DNA of 64,000 nucleotides from Maricaulis sp034659015 (GTDB taxonomy: Bacteria; Pseudomonadota; Alphaproteobacteria; Caulobacterales; Maricaulaceae). This document shows positions 50,978 through 59,501 of this stretch, piece by piece. Location of the stretch: positions 532,683-596,682 of the forward strand of contig JAYEGL010000002.1 of assembly GCA_034659015.1 (NCBI GenBank), written 5' to 3'. Below the pieces are notes generated by a model. It made no database searches, was not told the origin of the DNA, and worked only from the letters and a program-made list of their open reading frames with translations. The translations under genes were made by a program, and so were the position numbers. The first letter of the stretch is position 1. Each line of letters opens with the position of its first letter.

Positions 50978-51007
50978 ACGGAAATTCCGTTTTTTTGGAG
51001 CGATGCG

Positions 51008-51256
51008 ATGAACCGGCAATACTCGACCACGGAACTTTCCAGGAACTGGAGTGAAATCAGTGCCGCGGCCCAGCGGCGCCCGGTCACGCTGACGCGGCAT
51101 CGCAAGGCGCAATTCATTCTGCTGAATGTCGAGGATTACCACGCCTTGCTGGAGCGGGCGGGAGCCCGCCGTGTCCACGTTACCCGGGACGTGCCCGATG
51201 ATCTTGCAAGCGAGATCGAGGCCGCGATTGCCGATTATGAAGACGATCCGCAATAG
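51008..51256 (+). CDS. Antitoxin of the Phd/YefM type
   Basis: An 82-residue protein with a Phd/YefM-like N-terminal DNA-binding fold: STTELSRNWSEISAAAQRRPVTLTRHRKAQFILLNVEDYHALLE. The acidic C-terminal tail (DDLASEIEAAIADYEDDPQ) is suited to neutralising a toxin. GGAG precedes the ATG. A palindrome overlapping the -10 box lies upstream, and the toxin gene starts 11 bases after its stop. Confidence 0.87.
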   Translation: MNRQYSTTELSRNWSEISAAAQRRPVTLTRHRKAQFILLNVEDYHALLERAGARRVHVTRDVPDDLASEIEAAIADYEDDPQ

Positions 51257-51267
51257 CCGGGGCCTGG

Positions 51268-51687
51268 GTGGTGATGGGGGAGTTCGATCGGTTCCAGACG
51301 GGCTGCGTAATCCGGTATCCCTATCTGTGGGCCCGTGAAGCCGCCGCCGGCGAGACCGAGGGGCGGAAACACAGGCCGACAGTGGTCGGGATCCGCCTCA
51401 AGCGAGCCAGTGGCGATGCTCTGGTTCTACTCCCGATTACGTCGCGTGCTCCGCAGGCCGGCACGACAGCTGTGGAAATTCCCGACACCGAGAAACGGCG
51501 TGCGGGATTGTCGACGCATATCCGGCTCTGGATCGTCCTCGACGAGTTCAACCACGATGTTCCGGGGCAATCCTGGTATCTCGAACCGCACAGCATGCTT
51601 GGCTCATTCAGCAGGGCCTTCCTGCTCCCGGTCATGAAGCAATTCGTCGCCCTGTTGGGTGAAAAACGTCAGGTCAATCGCCTGTAG
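51268..51687 (+). CDS. Probable PemK/MazF-like toxin
   Basis: A 139-residue protein with CVIRYPYLWAREAAAGETEG at the N terminus, RPTVVGIRL, LVLLPITSRAP and an EIPDTEKRRAGL segment, a pattern of PemK/MazF-like proteins found beside antitoxins in alphaproteobacteria. MazF-type toxins are mRNA endoribonucleases; activity here is inferred. Start choices are GTG 51268, GTG 51271 or ATG 51274; a GGGG run favours 51268. It is coupled to the Phd/YefM-like gene. Confidence 0.72.
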   Translation: MVMGEFDRFQTGCVIRYPYLWAREAAAGETEGRKHRPTVVGIRLKRASGDALVLLPITSRAPQAGTTAVEIPDTEKRRAGLSTHIRLWIVLDEFNHDVPGQSWYLEPHSMLGSFSRAFLLPVMKQFVALLGEKRQVNRL

Positions 51688-51747
51688 AAACGGAACGCCA
51701 GGTCAGGTCCTGCGTTGCATCCTGTGGAAGCAGAAGACGAGGCTGCA

Positions 51748-52521
51748 ATGACCGCGACCGATGCGACACCGCACGAGACCGCGAAGACGGCCCGGCTCCA
51801 CCGCATGGTCATGCCGGACCATATCTGCCCGTTCGGCCTGAAATCGAAGGCCCTGCTGGAAAGCAAGGGGTATACGGTCGAGGATCACCACCTCACCACC
51901 CGTGAAGAGACCGACGCCTTCAAGGCCGAGCATGATGTGACGACCACGCCGCAGACCTTTATCGGCGGCGAGCGGATCGGCGGCTATGACGACTTGCGCG
52001 CCTATTTTGGCTCGCCCCTCAAGGGCGAGGATCAGACGAGCTACCAGCCCGTCATCGCACTGTTTGCCATGGCGGCGCTGATGGGGGCGGCGGTGAGCTG
52101 GTTGTCGCTCGGTACGCTGGATCCCGGCCGATGGCTGGGCAGTGCGATTCCCATCGCCATGTGCCTGTTGGCGGTGCAGAAACTGCGCGATGTCGAGAGC
52201 TTCTCGACCATGTTCCTCAATTACGACCTGCTGGGCCGCCGCTGGGTCCGCTATGGCTATCTCTACCCGTTCGGCGAAGCCCTGGCCGGTATACTGATGC
52301 TCGCGGGTGCGCTGACCTTCATCGCGGCGCCCGTGGCGATCGCGATCGGCGGGATCGGTGCCGTCTCGGTCTTCAAGGCCGTCTATGTGGAGAAGCGCGA
52401 GCTGAAATGCGCCTGCATGGGCGGCGACAGCAATGTGCCGCTGGGCACGGTGTCCCTGACCGAAAACCTGATGATGCTCGGCATGGGGCTGTGGATGCTG
52501 TTCACCGCACCGCTGATCTAG
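51748..52521 (+). CDS. Glutaredoxin-MauE-like membrane fusion protein
   Basis: A 257-residue fusion. Residues about 17-85 are glutaredoxin-like, with the single-cysteine site HICPFGLKSKALLESKGY and the cis-proline region TTTPQTFIGGERIGGYDDL. Residues about 100-255 are a four-helix membrane domain like MauE/DoxX proteins, containing CACMGG, a possible redox cysteine pair on the membrane face. It probably passes reducing power to or from the envelope. GAGG precedes the ATG at 51748; a TTG 11 codons upstream is less likely. It is convergent with the oxygenase gene with a four-base overlap. Confidence 0.88.
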   Translation: MTATDATPHETAKTARLHRMVMPDHICPFGLKSKALLESKGYTVEDHHLTTREETDAFKAEHDVTTTPQTFIGGERIGGYDDLRAYFGSPLKGEDQTSYQPVIALFAMAALMGAAVSWLSLGTLDPGRWLGSAIPIAMCLLAVQKLRDVESFSTMFLNYDLLGRRWVRYGYLYPFGEALAGILMLAGALTFIAAPVAIAIGGIGAVSVFKAVYVEKRELKCACMGGDSNVPLGTVSLTENLMMLGMGLWMLFTAPLI

Positions 52522-53195
52522 GCCGGTATCGGCAGGGCGTGGGTCTGCAGGGCCGGGGCCAGCCCCCGGTCATTGCAGCGGTGCCAGCCGGCGATCGAGA
52601 AACGCTCGCGGCGGGCCGGCACGACCTCGTGCGGGATGTCCTCGGAGAGGAATACGGCCAGTGTGCCGAATTCCGGCTGCACCGTCTCGATCACATCCTC
52701 GCTGTCGGGCGCGTAGATCCGCAATTGCCCGCCATCGGACGCATGCCAGTCGCGATTGAGATAGAGCACGGAGGACAGGACCCGGTTGCGCGCGCCGCGG
52801 AAACTGTCGAGATGGCGCTTGTAGAAACCGCCGGGCTCGTAAACGGCATAATGGGCTTCGAAGGCGAAAAGGCCCAGCATCAGCCGGTAGTTCATCTCGC
52901 GCCGCAAGGCTTCGGCGAAGGCGAGATAGGCGGTCTGGGCCGGTGTTGTCCCGTCGAGCCATTTCGTCTTGTCGCGGCGGACCTGGCGGACGAGATCGTG
53001 ATCCTCGCCGCGGCCGATGCCCGCCGGCGTGAGCGCCGCCTCCTGCCAGAGCGCGGCGGCTTCCCCGGCCAGGGCGGTGAGCATGGCCGTGTCCGTGAGC
53101 CTGCAAACCGACCAGCCCTGCGCGGCGATCTCTCCGCACAGCATGTCGGCATCGAAGGCGGGCAGGCCTGTCAGGCCCGGTGCGGGAAGGCTCAA
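52518..53195 (-). CDS. 2-oxoglutarate/Fe(II)-dependent oxygenase
   Basis: A 225-residue protein of the prolyl 4-hydroxylase-like group. The iron ligands are the His and Asp of YKRHLDSF (about residue 126) and the His of IPHEVVPARR. The arginine of RRERFSIAGWHR binds 2-oxoglutarate. Such enzymes hydroxylate proteins or small molecules; the target is unknown. The frame begins with TTG at 53195 with only a weak GGA ahead, so the exact start is uncertain. Confidence 0.88.
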   Translation of the reverse strand: MSLPAPGLTGLPAFDADMLCGEIAAQGWSVCRLTDTAMLTALAGEAAALWQEAALTPAGIGRGEDHDLVRQVRRDKTKWLDGTTPAQTAYLAFAEALRREMNYRLMLGLFAFEAHYAVYEPGGFYKRHLDSFRGARNRVLSSVLYLNRDWHASDGGQLRIYAPDSEDVIETVQPEFGTLAVFLSEDIPHEVVPARRERFSIAGWHRCNDRGLAPALQTHALPIPA

Positions 53196-53249
53196 TTCCG
53201 TGTCGTCCGAGTTGAGGATGCGCGCTGATAGGGCCGGGGTGCGGCGCCG

Positions 53250-53660
53250 TCAATCGAAATCGCCGCGCCGGCCGAGCTCTTCCAGGACACGCAACGCGTC
53301 CGCCGCACGGTCCGCCGGAACGAAGAGATGGTCGTGATGATAGCCGGCCACCGGATTGCAGCTGATCCCTGCCTCCGACAGAGCCGCTGCAACGGAGGCG
53401 ATGAAACCGACCGCGTCGAGCGCGGACTGGACGCTGAGGGTGATGCGACGGCAGGGGTAGGTGAAGGCAAGGCCGGCCCGCTCCGCGTCGTCCCGGGCCA
53501 GGATGAGCGTGCGCCCCTCGCTTTCCTCGAACTGCATCAGCGGACGCACGCCGTCCGGCACGACCTCCCGGTGACCCAGGCAGACGAACACGAAGATCGG
53601 CGCATCCAGGACCGGTTTCATGCCGGCGAGGAGCCGGTCGAGCTGGCGTTCGGCAGGCAT
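53250..53660 (-). CDS. ACT domain-containing protein
   Basis: A 136-residue protein with two ACT-like halves. The second is clear: LSVQSALDAVGFIASVAAALSEAGISCNPVAGYHHDHLFVPADRA. ACT domains bind amino acids, but the protein has no catalytic domain, so it is a likely small sensor or regulator. AGGAAA precedes the ATG at 53660. The open frame runs 53 codons further upstream into the divergent cupin gene without similarity. Confidence 0.86.
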   Translation of the reverse strand: MPAERQLDRLLAGMKPVLDAPIFVFVCLGHREVVPDGVRPLMQFEESEGRTLILARDDAERAGLAFTYPCRRITLSVQSALDAVGFIASVAAALSEAGISCNPVAGYHHDHLFVPADRAADALRVLEELGRRGDFD

Positions 53661-53748
53661 GCGCTTTCCTTTCTTGCGTGCGGATGATGGTATTGATGCC
53701 ATGGCCGGGCGTATCGGCAAGGCCATGTCGGATATGGAAGGACGATCA

Positions 53749-54120
53749 ATGCCCGTCGACGTGATTTCGCTGGCCGAGAAGCACAGCCAGTTCAAGGATG
53801 CCTGGTCGCCCCGGCGCATCGCGCGGCTCGACGATTACGACATCAAGCTGGCCAAGGCGGAAGGGAGTTTCGACTGGCACTCCCATGCCGAGGAGGACGA
53901 GCTGTTCCTGATCACGCGGGGGATCCTGAAGATCGAGATCGAGGGGCAGGATCCGGTCGTGCTCGGTCCCGGAGAGATGTGCGTCATCCCCAAAGGGGTG
54001 CGGCACAGGCCCGTGGCCCGGACAGAGAAGGTCCACATGATGCTGATCGAGCGCGCGGGCGTGGTGAATACCGGGGACAATCCGGACAGTGACCTGACCC
54101 AGGAAGTCCAGGACATCTGA
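53749..54120 (+). CDS. Cupin domain protein
   Basis: A 123-residue single cupin barrel. Motif 1 is FDWHSHAEEDELFLITRGILKIEIEG and motif 2 is GEMCVIPKGVRHRPVA, giving metal-binding histidines and a glutamate. The ATG at 53749 is preceded by GGAAGGA; the frame extends upstream but without family similarity. Function cannot be inferred from the fold alone; mannose-6-phosphate isomerase-like and dioxygenase-like roles are possible. Confidence 0.88.
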   Translation: MPVDVISLAEKHSQFKDAWSPRRIARLDDYDIKLAKAEGSFDWHSHAEEDELFLITRGILKIEIEGQDPVVLGPGEMCVIPKGVRHRPVARTEKVHMMLIERAGVVNTGDNPDSDLTQEVQDI

Positions 54121-54223
54121 CCGCCGGACCGTAGAGTGTCACCATTGATCGTGGCGAACCCAGCCGTTATATCGCGAGTTCAGGACTGCGCATTATTTCG
54201 CATGCAAACAAACGAGGCCCCGC

Positions 54224-55624
54224 ATGAGCACCAAAGCCTTTGACGTGATCGTGATCGGGGGCGGACCGGGCGGCTATGTCGCGGCGATCCGCGCGGCGCA
54301 GCTGGGTTTCTCCACCGCTGTGGTGGAGCGCGAGCATCTTGGCGGGATCTGTCTCAACTGGGGCTGCATCCCCACCAAGGCCCTGCTGCGGACTTCGGAA
54401 GTCTATCACCTGATGCAGAATGCCGGCGATTTCGGCCTGTCGGCGGAGAAGGTCGGCTATGACGTCAAGGCGATCGTGAAACGCTCGCGCGATGTCTCCA
54501 AACGCCTCACCAACGGCGTCACCTCGCTGATGAAGAAGCACAAGATCACCGTGATCGAGGGCGAGGCATCGCTGGAGAAGGGCAAGGATGCGCCCACGGT
54601 CCTGGTCGGCAAGGACAAGTACACGGCCAAACATGTCATTCTGGCCACGGGGGCTCGCGCCCGCACTATTCCGCAGGCGGGCCTGGAGCCGGACGGCGAC
54701 AAGATCTGGACCTATCGCGAGGCGATGGTGCCCGAGAGCATGCCGAAATCCGTCCTGGTCATCGGTTCCGGCGCGATCGGTATCGAATTCGCCAGCTTCT
54801 ACAATACGATGGGCGCGGACGTGACGGTCGTCGAGATGATGGACCGCGTCCTGCCCGTCGAGGACGAGGAAATCTCCGGCTTCGCCGCCAAGAGCTTCAA
54901 GAAGCAGGGCATGACGCTGATGACCGGCGCCCAGGTCGAAAAGCTCGACACGTCGGGCAAGACGGCGAAGGTCAGCGTGAAGACGTCGAAGGGCAAGACC
55001 GAGACGATCGAGGTCGAGAAGGTCATCCTGGCCATCGGCATCGTGGGCAATGTGGAAAATCTCGGCCTCGAGGATCTCGGCGTGAAGATCGAGAAGGGGC
55101 ATGTCGTCAATGACGGGTTCGGCCGCACCAATGTGAAGGGCCTCTATGCCATCGGCGATGTCGCCGGTCCGCCCTGGCTGGCGCACAAGGCCTCGCACGA
55201 AGGCGTGGTCTGCGTGGAGAAGATTGCCGGTCAGGACGTGCATGCCTTCGAGACCGGAAACATCCCCGGCTGCACCTATTGCCATCCCCAGATCGCTTCG
55301 GTCGGGCTCACCGAGGCCCAGGCCAAGGAGGCCGGGCACGAGATCCGGGTGGGCCGCTTCCCCTTCGTGGGCAATGGCAAGGCGATCGCCCTGGGCGACG
55401 ATCAGGGTCTGGTGAAAACCGTATTCGACAAGAAGACCGGCGAATTGCTCGGCGCCCACATGGTCGGCGCGGAAGTGACCGAACTGATCCAGGGCTATGC
55501 CGTCGCACGTCAGCTGGAGACCACCGAGGCCGAGCTGATGCACACCGTCTTCCCGCACCCGACCCTGTCGGAAATGATGCATGAAAGCGTGCTGGACGCG
55601 TACGGCAAGGCGCTGCATATTTAG
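54224..55624 (+). CDS. lpdA: Dihydrolipoyl dehydrogenase
   Basis: The E3 component shared by pyruvate and 2-oxoglutarate dehydrogenase complexes, reoxidising dihydrolipoamide with NAD. The 466-residue flavoprotein has the FAD motif VIVIGGGPGGYVAAIRAAQLG, the redox disulfide C43/C48 in GGICLNWGCIPTK, a second nucleotide motif VIGSGAIGIEFASFYNTMG and the His-Glu pair in HTVFPHPTLSE. No E1 or E2 genes are adjacent in this window. Confidence 0.96.
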   Translation: MSTKAFDVIVIGGGPGGYVAAIRAAQLGFSTAVVEREHLGGICLNWGCIPTKALLRTSEVYHLMQNAGDFGLSAEKVGYDVKAIVKRSRDVSKRLTNGVTSLMKKHKITVIEGEASLEKGKDAPTVLVGKDKYTAKHVILATGARARTIPQAGLEPDGDKIWTYREAMVPESMPKSVLVIGSGAIGIEFASFYNTMGADVTVVEMMDRVLPVEDEEISGFAAKSFKKQGMTLMTGAQVEKLDTSGKTAKVSVKTSKGKTETIEVEKVILAIGIVGNVENLGLEDLGVKIEKGHVVNDGFGRTNVKGLYAIGDVAGPPWLAHKASHEGVVCVEKIAGQDVHAFETGNIPGCTYCHPQIASVGLTEAQAKEAGHEIRVGRFPFVGNGKAIALGDDQGLVKTVFDKKTGELLGAHMVGAEVTELIQGYAVARQLETTEAELMHTVFPHPTLSEMMHESVLDAYGKALHI

Positions 55625-55654
55625 CGTGTATTACCGGGCGATGCGGGGGTGCCT

Positions 55655-55990
55655 ATGGACACGGGCTTGCAGGTTCAGGATCTGACATTCGGATCCCTGT
55701 TCAAGATCATGTTTGCGGCGGCGATGGTGTTCTGGCTGATTGGCGGGCTGGTATTGGGGCTATCGGCCCTGGCCGGTTACGACACCGTGAGCTTCAACGA
55801 CACGCATATTCATGGCGTCGGCGGACTTATTATTGGAATGCTGATCGCAATCCTTATGGGCGGAGTTTTCGGTGCTTTGGGCTCCGTTTGTGGAGCCCTG
55901 GTTCTCAAGCTTTTCGGCTGGGCGCTGCCGATTGGAACCCTGCGCGCAAAACGAGACCGGCTTCAGGGTGAAGGCGCGCTCGCCGAATAG
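55655..55990 (+). CDS. Small membrane protein of unknown function
   Basis: A 111-residue protein with two clear transmembrane helices (about residues 20-41 and 57-83) joined by a short loop DTVSFNDTHIHG. The ATG at 55655 follows GGGGG; a GTG two codons upstream is also possible. It lies 30 bp after lpdA and 74 bp before the first beta-solenoid lipoprotein, on the same strand. I do not recognise it. Confidence 0.75.
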   Translation: MDTGLQVQDLTFGSLFKIMFAAAMVFWLIGGLVLGLSALAGYDTVSFNDTHIHGVGGLIIGMLIAILMGGVFGALGSVCGALVLKLFGWALPIGTLRAKRDRLQGEGALAE

Positions 55991-56064
55991 CCAAGTCAGC
56001 ACTTTTGCATCCAAAATGCGTGGGCCGGGCATCAAGAGGTCGAAACCGATCTCATGAGGATGCC

Positions 56065-56724
56065 ATGCTGAAACCCTTCCTGCTTTGCGCCGCGGCTGCC
56101 CTGGCGCTGCCGGCCTGTACCTATGACGTTCACGGCAAGGCCGAGGACCGCTCCGTCGATGCGGCGGGCCTGGTCGCGTCGCGCGATGTCGATGTGCCGG
56201 GGGATGCGGAATTTTCCGGCATGTTCGTCGGTGCGGACGGCCGCGTGGGCCGCGACCTGGAACTGTCCGGCGCCACCGTTCGCTCGGACATGATCGTGGG
56301 CCGCAATCTGGACGCCTCGGCCGGCCGGTTGCGTTTTGAAGGCGAGGTGGGCGGCGATGCGGATATCGCTGCGGGTACGGCCGATGTCGATGCCGATATC
56401 GCCGGCGATGCCGAGATTGCGGTCGGGCGTATCACGCTGGACGGCCGTATCCGCGGGCGCCTCGTCATGGATGGCGGTCACATGGACCTGCGCGCCGATG
56501 TCGACGGTCCCGTCGAGATCCGGGGCCATGGGCGCAGCGACGGCAATGGCCGCGCGGACATCGCCGGGCGGCTTGGCCAGGGCGGCTGGATCTGTGCCGA
56601 AGAGGTCGAAATCCGGCCGTCCGCGCGGATCGAGGGACCGCTCACGGTAATCTCCCGGGAAAGGCCGCACGGCGACGGGTTCGAATGGGAAGCGCTGGAC
56701 TGGCGCGAATGCGAGGACCTGTAG
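56065..56724 (+). CDS. Beta-solenoid repeat lipoprotein (bactofilin-like), paralogue 1
   Basis: A 219-residue exported protein with a lipoprotein signal (LALPAC, C18). From about residue 95 it is built of 17-residue units such as GDADIAAGTADVDADIA, GDAEIAVGRITLDGRIR and GRLVMDGGHMDLRADVD, the pattern of a right-handed beta-solenoid like bactofilins. The C-terminal module GGWICAEEVEIRPSARIEG ... WRECEDL is shared with the gene at 58661, including two cysteines that could form a disulfide. GAGG precedes the ATG. The function is unknown; a role as periplasmic scaffold or polymer is inferred. Confidence 0.85.
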   Translation: MLKPFLLCAAAALALPACTYDVHGKAEDRSVDAAGLVASRDVDVPGDAEFSGMFVGADGRVGRDLELSGATVRSDMIVGRNLDASAGRLRFEGEVGGDADIAAGTADVDADIAGDAEIAVGRITLDGRIRGRLVMDGGHMDLRADVDGPVEIRGHGRSDGNGRADIAGRLGQGGWICAEEVEIRPSARIEGPLTVISRERPHGDGFEWEALDWRECEDL

Positions 56725-56725
56725 C

Positions 56726-58393
56726 CTATTCCGCCGGTTCCGCGGCCGGTTTGATCGCCTCCGCAACCAGCGCCTCGACGGTTTTCTGCACACTGCCGTA
56801 GTCGGTTTTGCCCGTGCCGAGCACCGGAATGCTCTCGACATGGATGATCTTGCGCGGGATGGCGAGTTCGGAAATGCCGTGATTGCGGGCGAAGGCGACC
56901 AGGTCGGCCCGGTCGGCCTTGGGATAGTCCGTGAGCAGGATCACCTGCTCGCCCTTGCGCTTGTCCGGCACGGCGGCGGCCGCATGCATGTTGTCCGGCC
57001 AGAGTGAGGTGGCGCAGTTTTCCACCACGGCCAGGGACACCATCTCGCCGCCCAGCTTGGCGAAGCGTTTCACCCGGCCGCGGATACGGATGAAACCGTC
57101 CTCGTCGATCGAGACGATGTCGCCGGTATCGTGCCAGCCATCCACCGGCGGTTCCAGCTGCAGCGGCGTGGAGGGCCGGATATAGCCCTTCATGATGTTC
57201 GGCCCTTTGATGTGGAGCTGGCCGCCATCGTCGATGCCCTCCACGGGAACCAGCCGGGCCTGGCAGCCGGGCAGGAGCTGACCGACCGTGCCGGGGCGGT
57301 TGTTTTCCGGCTGGTTCACGGAAAGCACGGGCGCAGCCTCGGTCAGGCCATAGCCCTCCACGATCTCCACATTGAAGCGGCGGCGCAGGGCCGAGCGCGT
57401 CTCGTCCTTCACCCGTTCCGCGCCGCACACGGCAAAGCGGATCGAGGTGAGATCGTCCGGGTCGGCGGCACGGGCATACTGGTTCATGAACGTGTCGGTG
57501 GCGAACAGGATGGTCGCCCGGGTCTCGGCAATCCGCTTGACGATGGTCTTCGCCTGCAGCGGCGTGGGGTGGCAGATCGCGGGCACGCCGAGGCCGAGCG
57601 GCACCAGGACACCGCCGGTCAGACCGAAACAGTGGAAGGTCGGCAGCGGGTTGAAGACCAGGTCGGTGGGGTAGATTTTGATGTGGTCGCGCACCTGCTC
57701 GACATTGGCCAGCAGGTTGGCATGGCTGAGCACCACGCCCTTGGGGTCGCCTTCCGTACCGGAGGTGAAGAGGTAGACGGCGGCGTCGTCCGGGTCCGGA
57801 TGGGCACGCACGAGAGAGGGCAGGACCATGCCGACTGCCGCGGCGACCTTGTCGCCGAGCGACAGGTTTTCCCGCACATCCTCCAGATAGATCAGCTCGT
57901 GATCCTTCTTGAGTTCGGCCTCCAGGTCTTCCAGCTCGCCCAGCTCGATGAAGCGGTGGGCTGTGACGATGCGTTTGGCCTTGCACGCCTTGCAGGCGGC
58001 TTTCAGCGCCCGCTCCCCGGCCGTGAAGTTCAGCATGGCCGGCACACGGCCATAGGCGGAGATGGCGTAGAAGGAGATGATCGCGCCGGCGCCGGTCGGC
58101 AGGAGCACGCCGACGGCCTCGCCCTTGTCGGTTCCGGCCTTGAGCGCGTGGCCCAGGGCGAAAGCGGCCTTGACCAGGTCGTTATAGGTCAGCTCGCGTC
58201 CGTCGGCATCGACGGCAGCAAGCTTTTTGCCGCCAAACCGGCTCCTCGATTCCAGCAGCGCCTTGAAGACGGGTTTGCGGATTCGTGCCGGATCGAGGGG
58301 CGCGCCCTTGAAAACCTCTCCGAACGGGATGTCTCCCGCCGGCGCCGCGGCGCTTCCGGCCGGGCTTTGCCCGGCGGCCGAATTGTCAGCCAT
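56726..58393 (-). CDS. AMP-binding acyl-CoA/acyl-ACP synthetase
   Basis: A 555-residue adenylate-forming ligase. The ATP loop is YLFTSGTEGDPKGVVLSH (about residues 211-228), with GYGLTEAAPVLS (about 343-354), GWHDTGDIVSIDEDGFI and the catalytic lysine in GTGKTDYGSV near the C terminus. The overall sequence, including FNPLPTFHCFGLTGGVLVPL, is closest in feel to the synthetase half of Aas, which activates fatty acids for lysophospholipid acylation; no acyltransferase domain is present. An unusual alanine/glycine-rich N-terminal tail of about 20 residues precedes the domain. It is convergent with paralogue 1, one base apart. Confidence 0.92.
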   Translation of the reverse strand: MADNSAAGQSPAGSAAAPAGDIPFGEVFKGAPLDPARIRKPVFKALLESRSRFGGKKLAAVDADGRELTYNDLVKAAFALGHALKAGTDKGEAVGVLLPTGAGAIISFYAISAYGRVPAMLNFTAGERALKAACKACKAKRIVTAHRFIELGELEDLEAELKKDHELIYLEDVRENLSLGDKVAAAVGMVLPSLVRAHPDPDDAAVYLFTSGTEGDPKGVVLSHANLLANVEQVRDHIKIYPTDLVFNPLPTFHCFGLTGGVLVPLGLGVPAICHPTPLQAKTIVKRIAETRATILFATDTFMNQYARAADPDDLTSIRFAVCGAERVKDETRSALRRRFNVEIVEGYGLTEAAPVLSVNQPENNRPGTVGQLLPGCQARLVPVEGIDDGGQLHIKGPNIMKGYIRPSTPLQLEPPVDGWHDTGDIVSIDEDGFIRIRGRVKRFAKLGGEMVSLAVVENCATSLWPDNMHAAAAVPDKRKGEQVILLTDYPKADRADLVAFARNHGISELAIPRKIIHVESIPVLGTGKTDYGSVQKTVEALVAEAIKPAAEPAE

Positions 58394-58556
58394 TTGCTCC
58401 TCCCGTATGCGCTCATTGGTACAAGCGCCGTTATTGCAGATGATTTTAGCGGGCGTTGACGCTTAGGGAAGGGGCAGGCTGCGCGTCGTGACCGCCGGCG
58501 CTCCGGTCATCTCGTAAATCGGAAATAATTTATCGAAAAACGAAAAAACTCCTTGA

Positions 58557-58571
58557 TATCGAAATTCGATA
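58557..58571. promoter_or_regulatory. Palindrome upstream of the second beta-solenoid gene
   Basis: TATCGAA-a-TTCGATA, a perfect 7-bp inverted repeat about 90 bp upstream of the ATG at 58661, in an AT-rich part of the 267-bp divergent gap. A further TATCGA half site is at 58531. It is a likely operator for a dimeric regulator. Confidence 0.6.
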
Positions 58572-58660
58572 ATGTAAGGTCATGATCAACGCTGGGGAGC
58601 GTAGACCCGATCCTGCAAAACGCCGGGTGGCGATGGATCGGGACGTAACGGGAGAGTTGA

Positions 58661-59434
58661 ATGACCAAGCTCTGGCTTGCGGCGACGGCCCTGACCACCG
58701 CCCTGATGACGTCGGGCTGTGTCGTCGTGGTGGCTGACGAGGGCGATGGCGGGAAAATGCTGCGGCAGCACCGCTCGTCCGACGGATATATCGTACTGGA
58801 TCGCGAGGGCGACTACAGCCGGCTGAGCGGCGATCTGAACCTGCGCGGCCGTATCGGCGGCGATCTCAGCCTGGTCTCGGGCGATGTCGATGCCGACGGC
58901 CTCGATGTCGGCGGCGAAGTATCGATTGCCGCAGGCGACGTGAATTTCAAGGGCCGTGTCGACGGCGAGGTTTCCATTGCCGGCGGCGATGTGAGCTGGG
59001 ACGGCGAGGCCGGCGACGAGGTCTCGATCGCCTCGGGCGACCTTCGCGTCCGGGGCCGGATTGCCGGCGAGGCTGCTCTGGCAGCCGGCGACATGGATAT
59101 CGATGCCGTCTTCATGGACGGTCTGTCGGTGCGGGCCGGTTCGGTCGTGCTGGACGGCGAGGTTCATGGCGAACTGGATGTCGTGGCGATCAACGAGATG
59201 CGCCGCAATCGCGATTATGACAATGGGCAGGGCGATATCGAAATCGGCGCCCGGATCCATGATGGCGGCCAGATCTGCGGCGTCCACGTGACCATCGCCT
59301 CGAGTGCCCGGATCGACGGACGCCTCGAAGTGTTCGCGCAAAGCGAGCCCGAGGTCGAAAACGGCGCTCGCGTCGAGGACCTTGTCTTCACGCCGCGCGA
59401 CCGTCGCGATTGCGAAGACCTGATTGACGAGTAA
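58661..59434 (+). CDS. Beta-solenoid repeat lipoprotein (bactofilin-like), paralogue 2
   Basis: A 257-residue exported protein. The signal peptide ends LMTSGC (C20), a probable though imperfect lipobox. Residues about 67-152 are near-exact 17-residue repeats: GEVSIAAGDVNFKGRVD, GEVSIAGGDVSWDGEAG, DEVSIASGDLRVRGRIA, GEAALAAGDMDIDAVFM. The C-terminal module GGQICGVHVTIASSARIDG and RRDCEDL matches paralogue 1, with the same cysteine pair. It is followed 67 bp later by the membrane-anchored third paralogue and is probably co-transcribed with it. The function is unknown. Confidence 0.87.
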   Translation: MTKLWLAATALTTALMTSGCVVVVADEGDGGKMLRQHRSSDGYIVLDREGDYSRLSGDLNLRGRIGGDLSLVSGDVDADGLDVGGEVSIAAGDVNFKGRVDGEVSIAGGDVSWDGEAGDEVSIASGDLRVRGRIAGEAALAAGDMDIDAVFMDGLSVRAGSVVLDGEVHGELDVVAINEMRRNRDYDNGQGDIEIGARIHDGGQICGVHVTIASSARIDGRLEVFAQSEPEVENGARVEDLVFTPRDRRDCEDLIDE

Positions 59435-59501
59435 GCAGAATCGAAACCGGGACATTCATCGACAACCGACCTGATTGCCGGGGGGCGCAGGGAGAAATCT
59501 C

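Noticed and set aside
48809..51253. Long minus-strand open frame opposite hppA
   Set aside because: It is a composition-driven shadow of the pyrophosphatase gene. It also crosses the hppA terminator and the antitoxin gene.
58553..58573. Sigma-70 promoter TTGATA ... GATAAT overlapping the palindrome
   Set aside because: The two hexamers are only nine bases apart, too close for a sigma-70 promoter. The palindrome is kept as an operator only.
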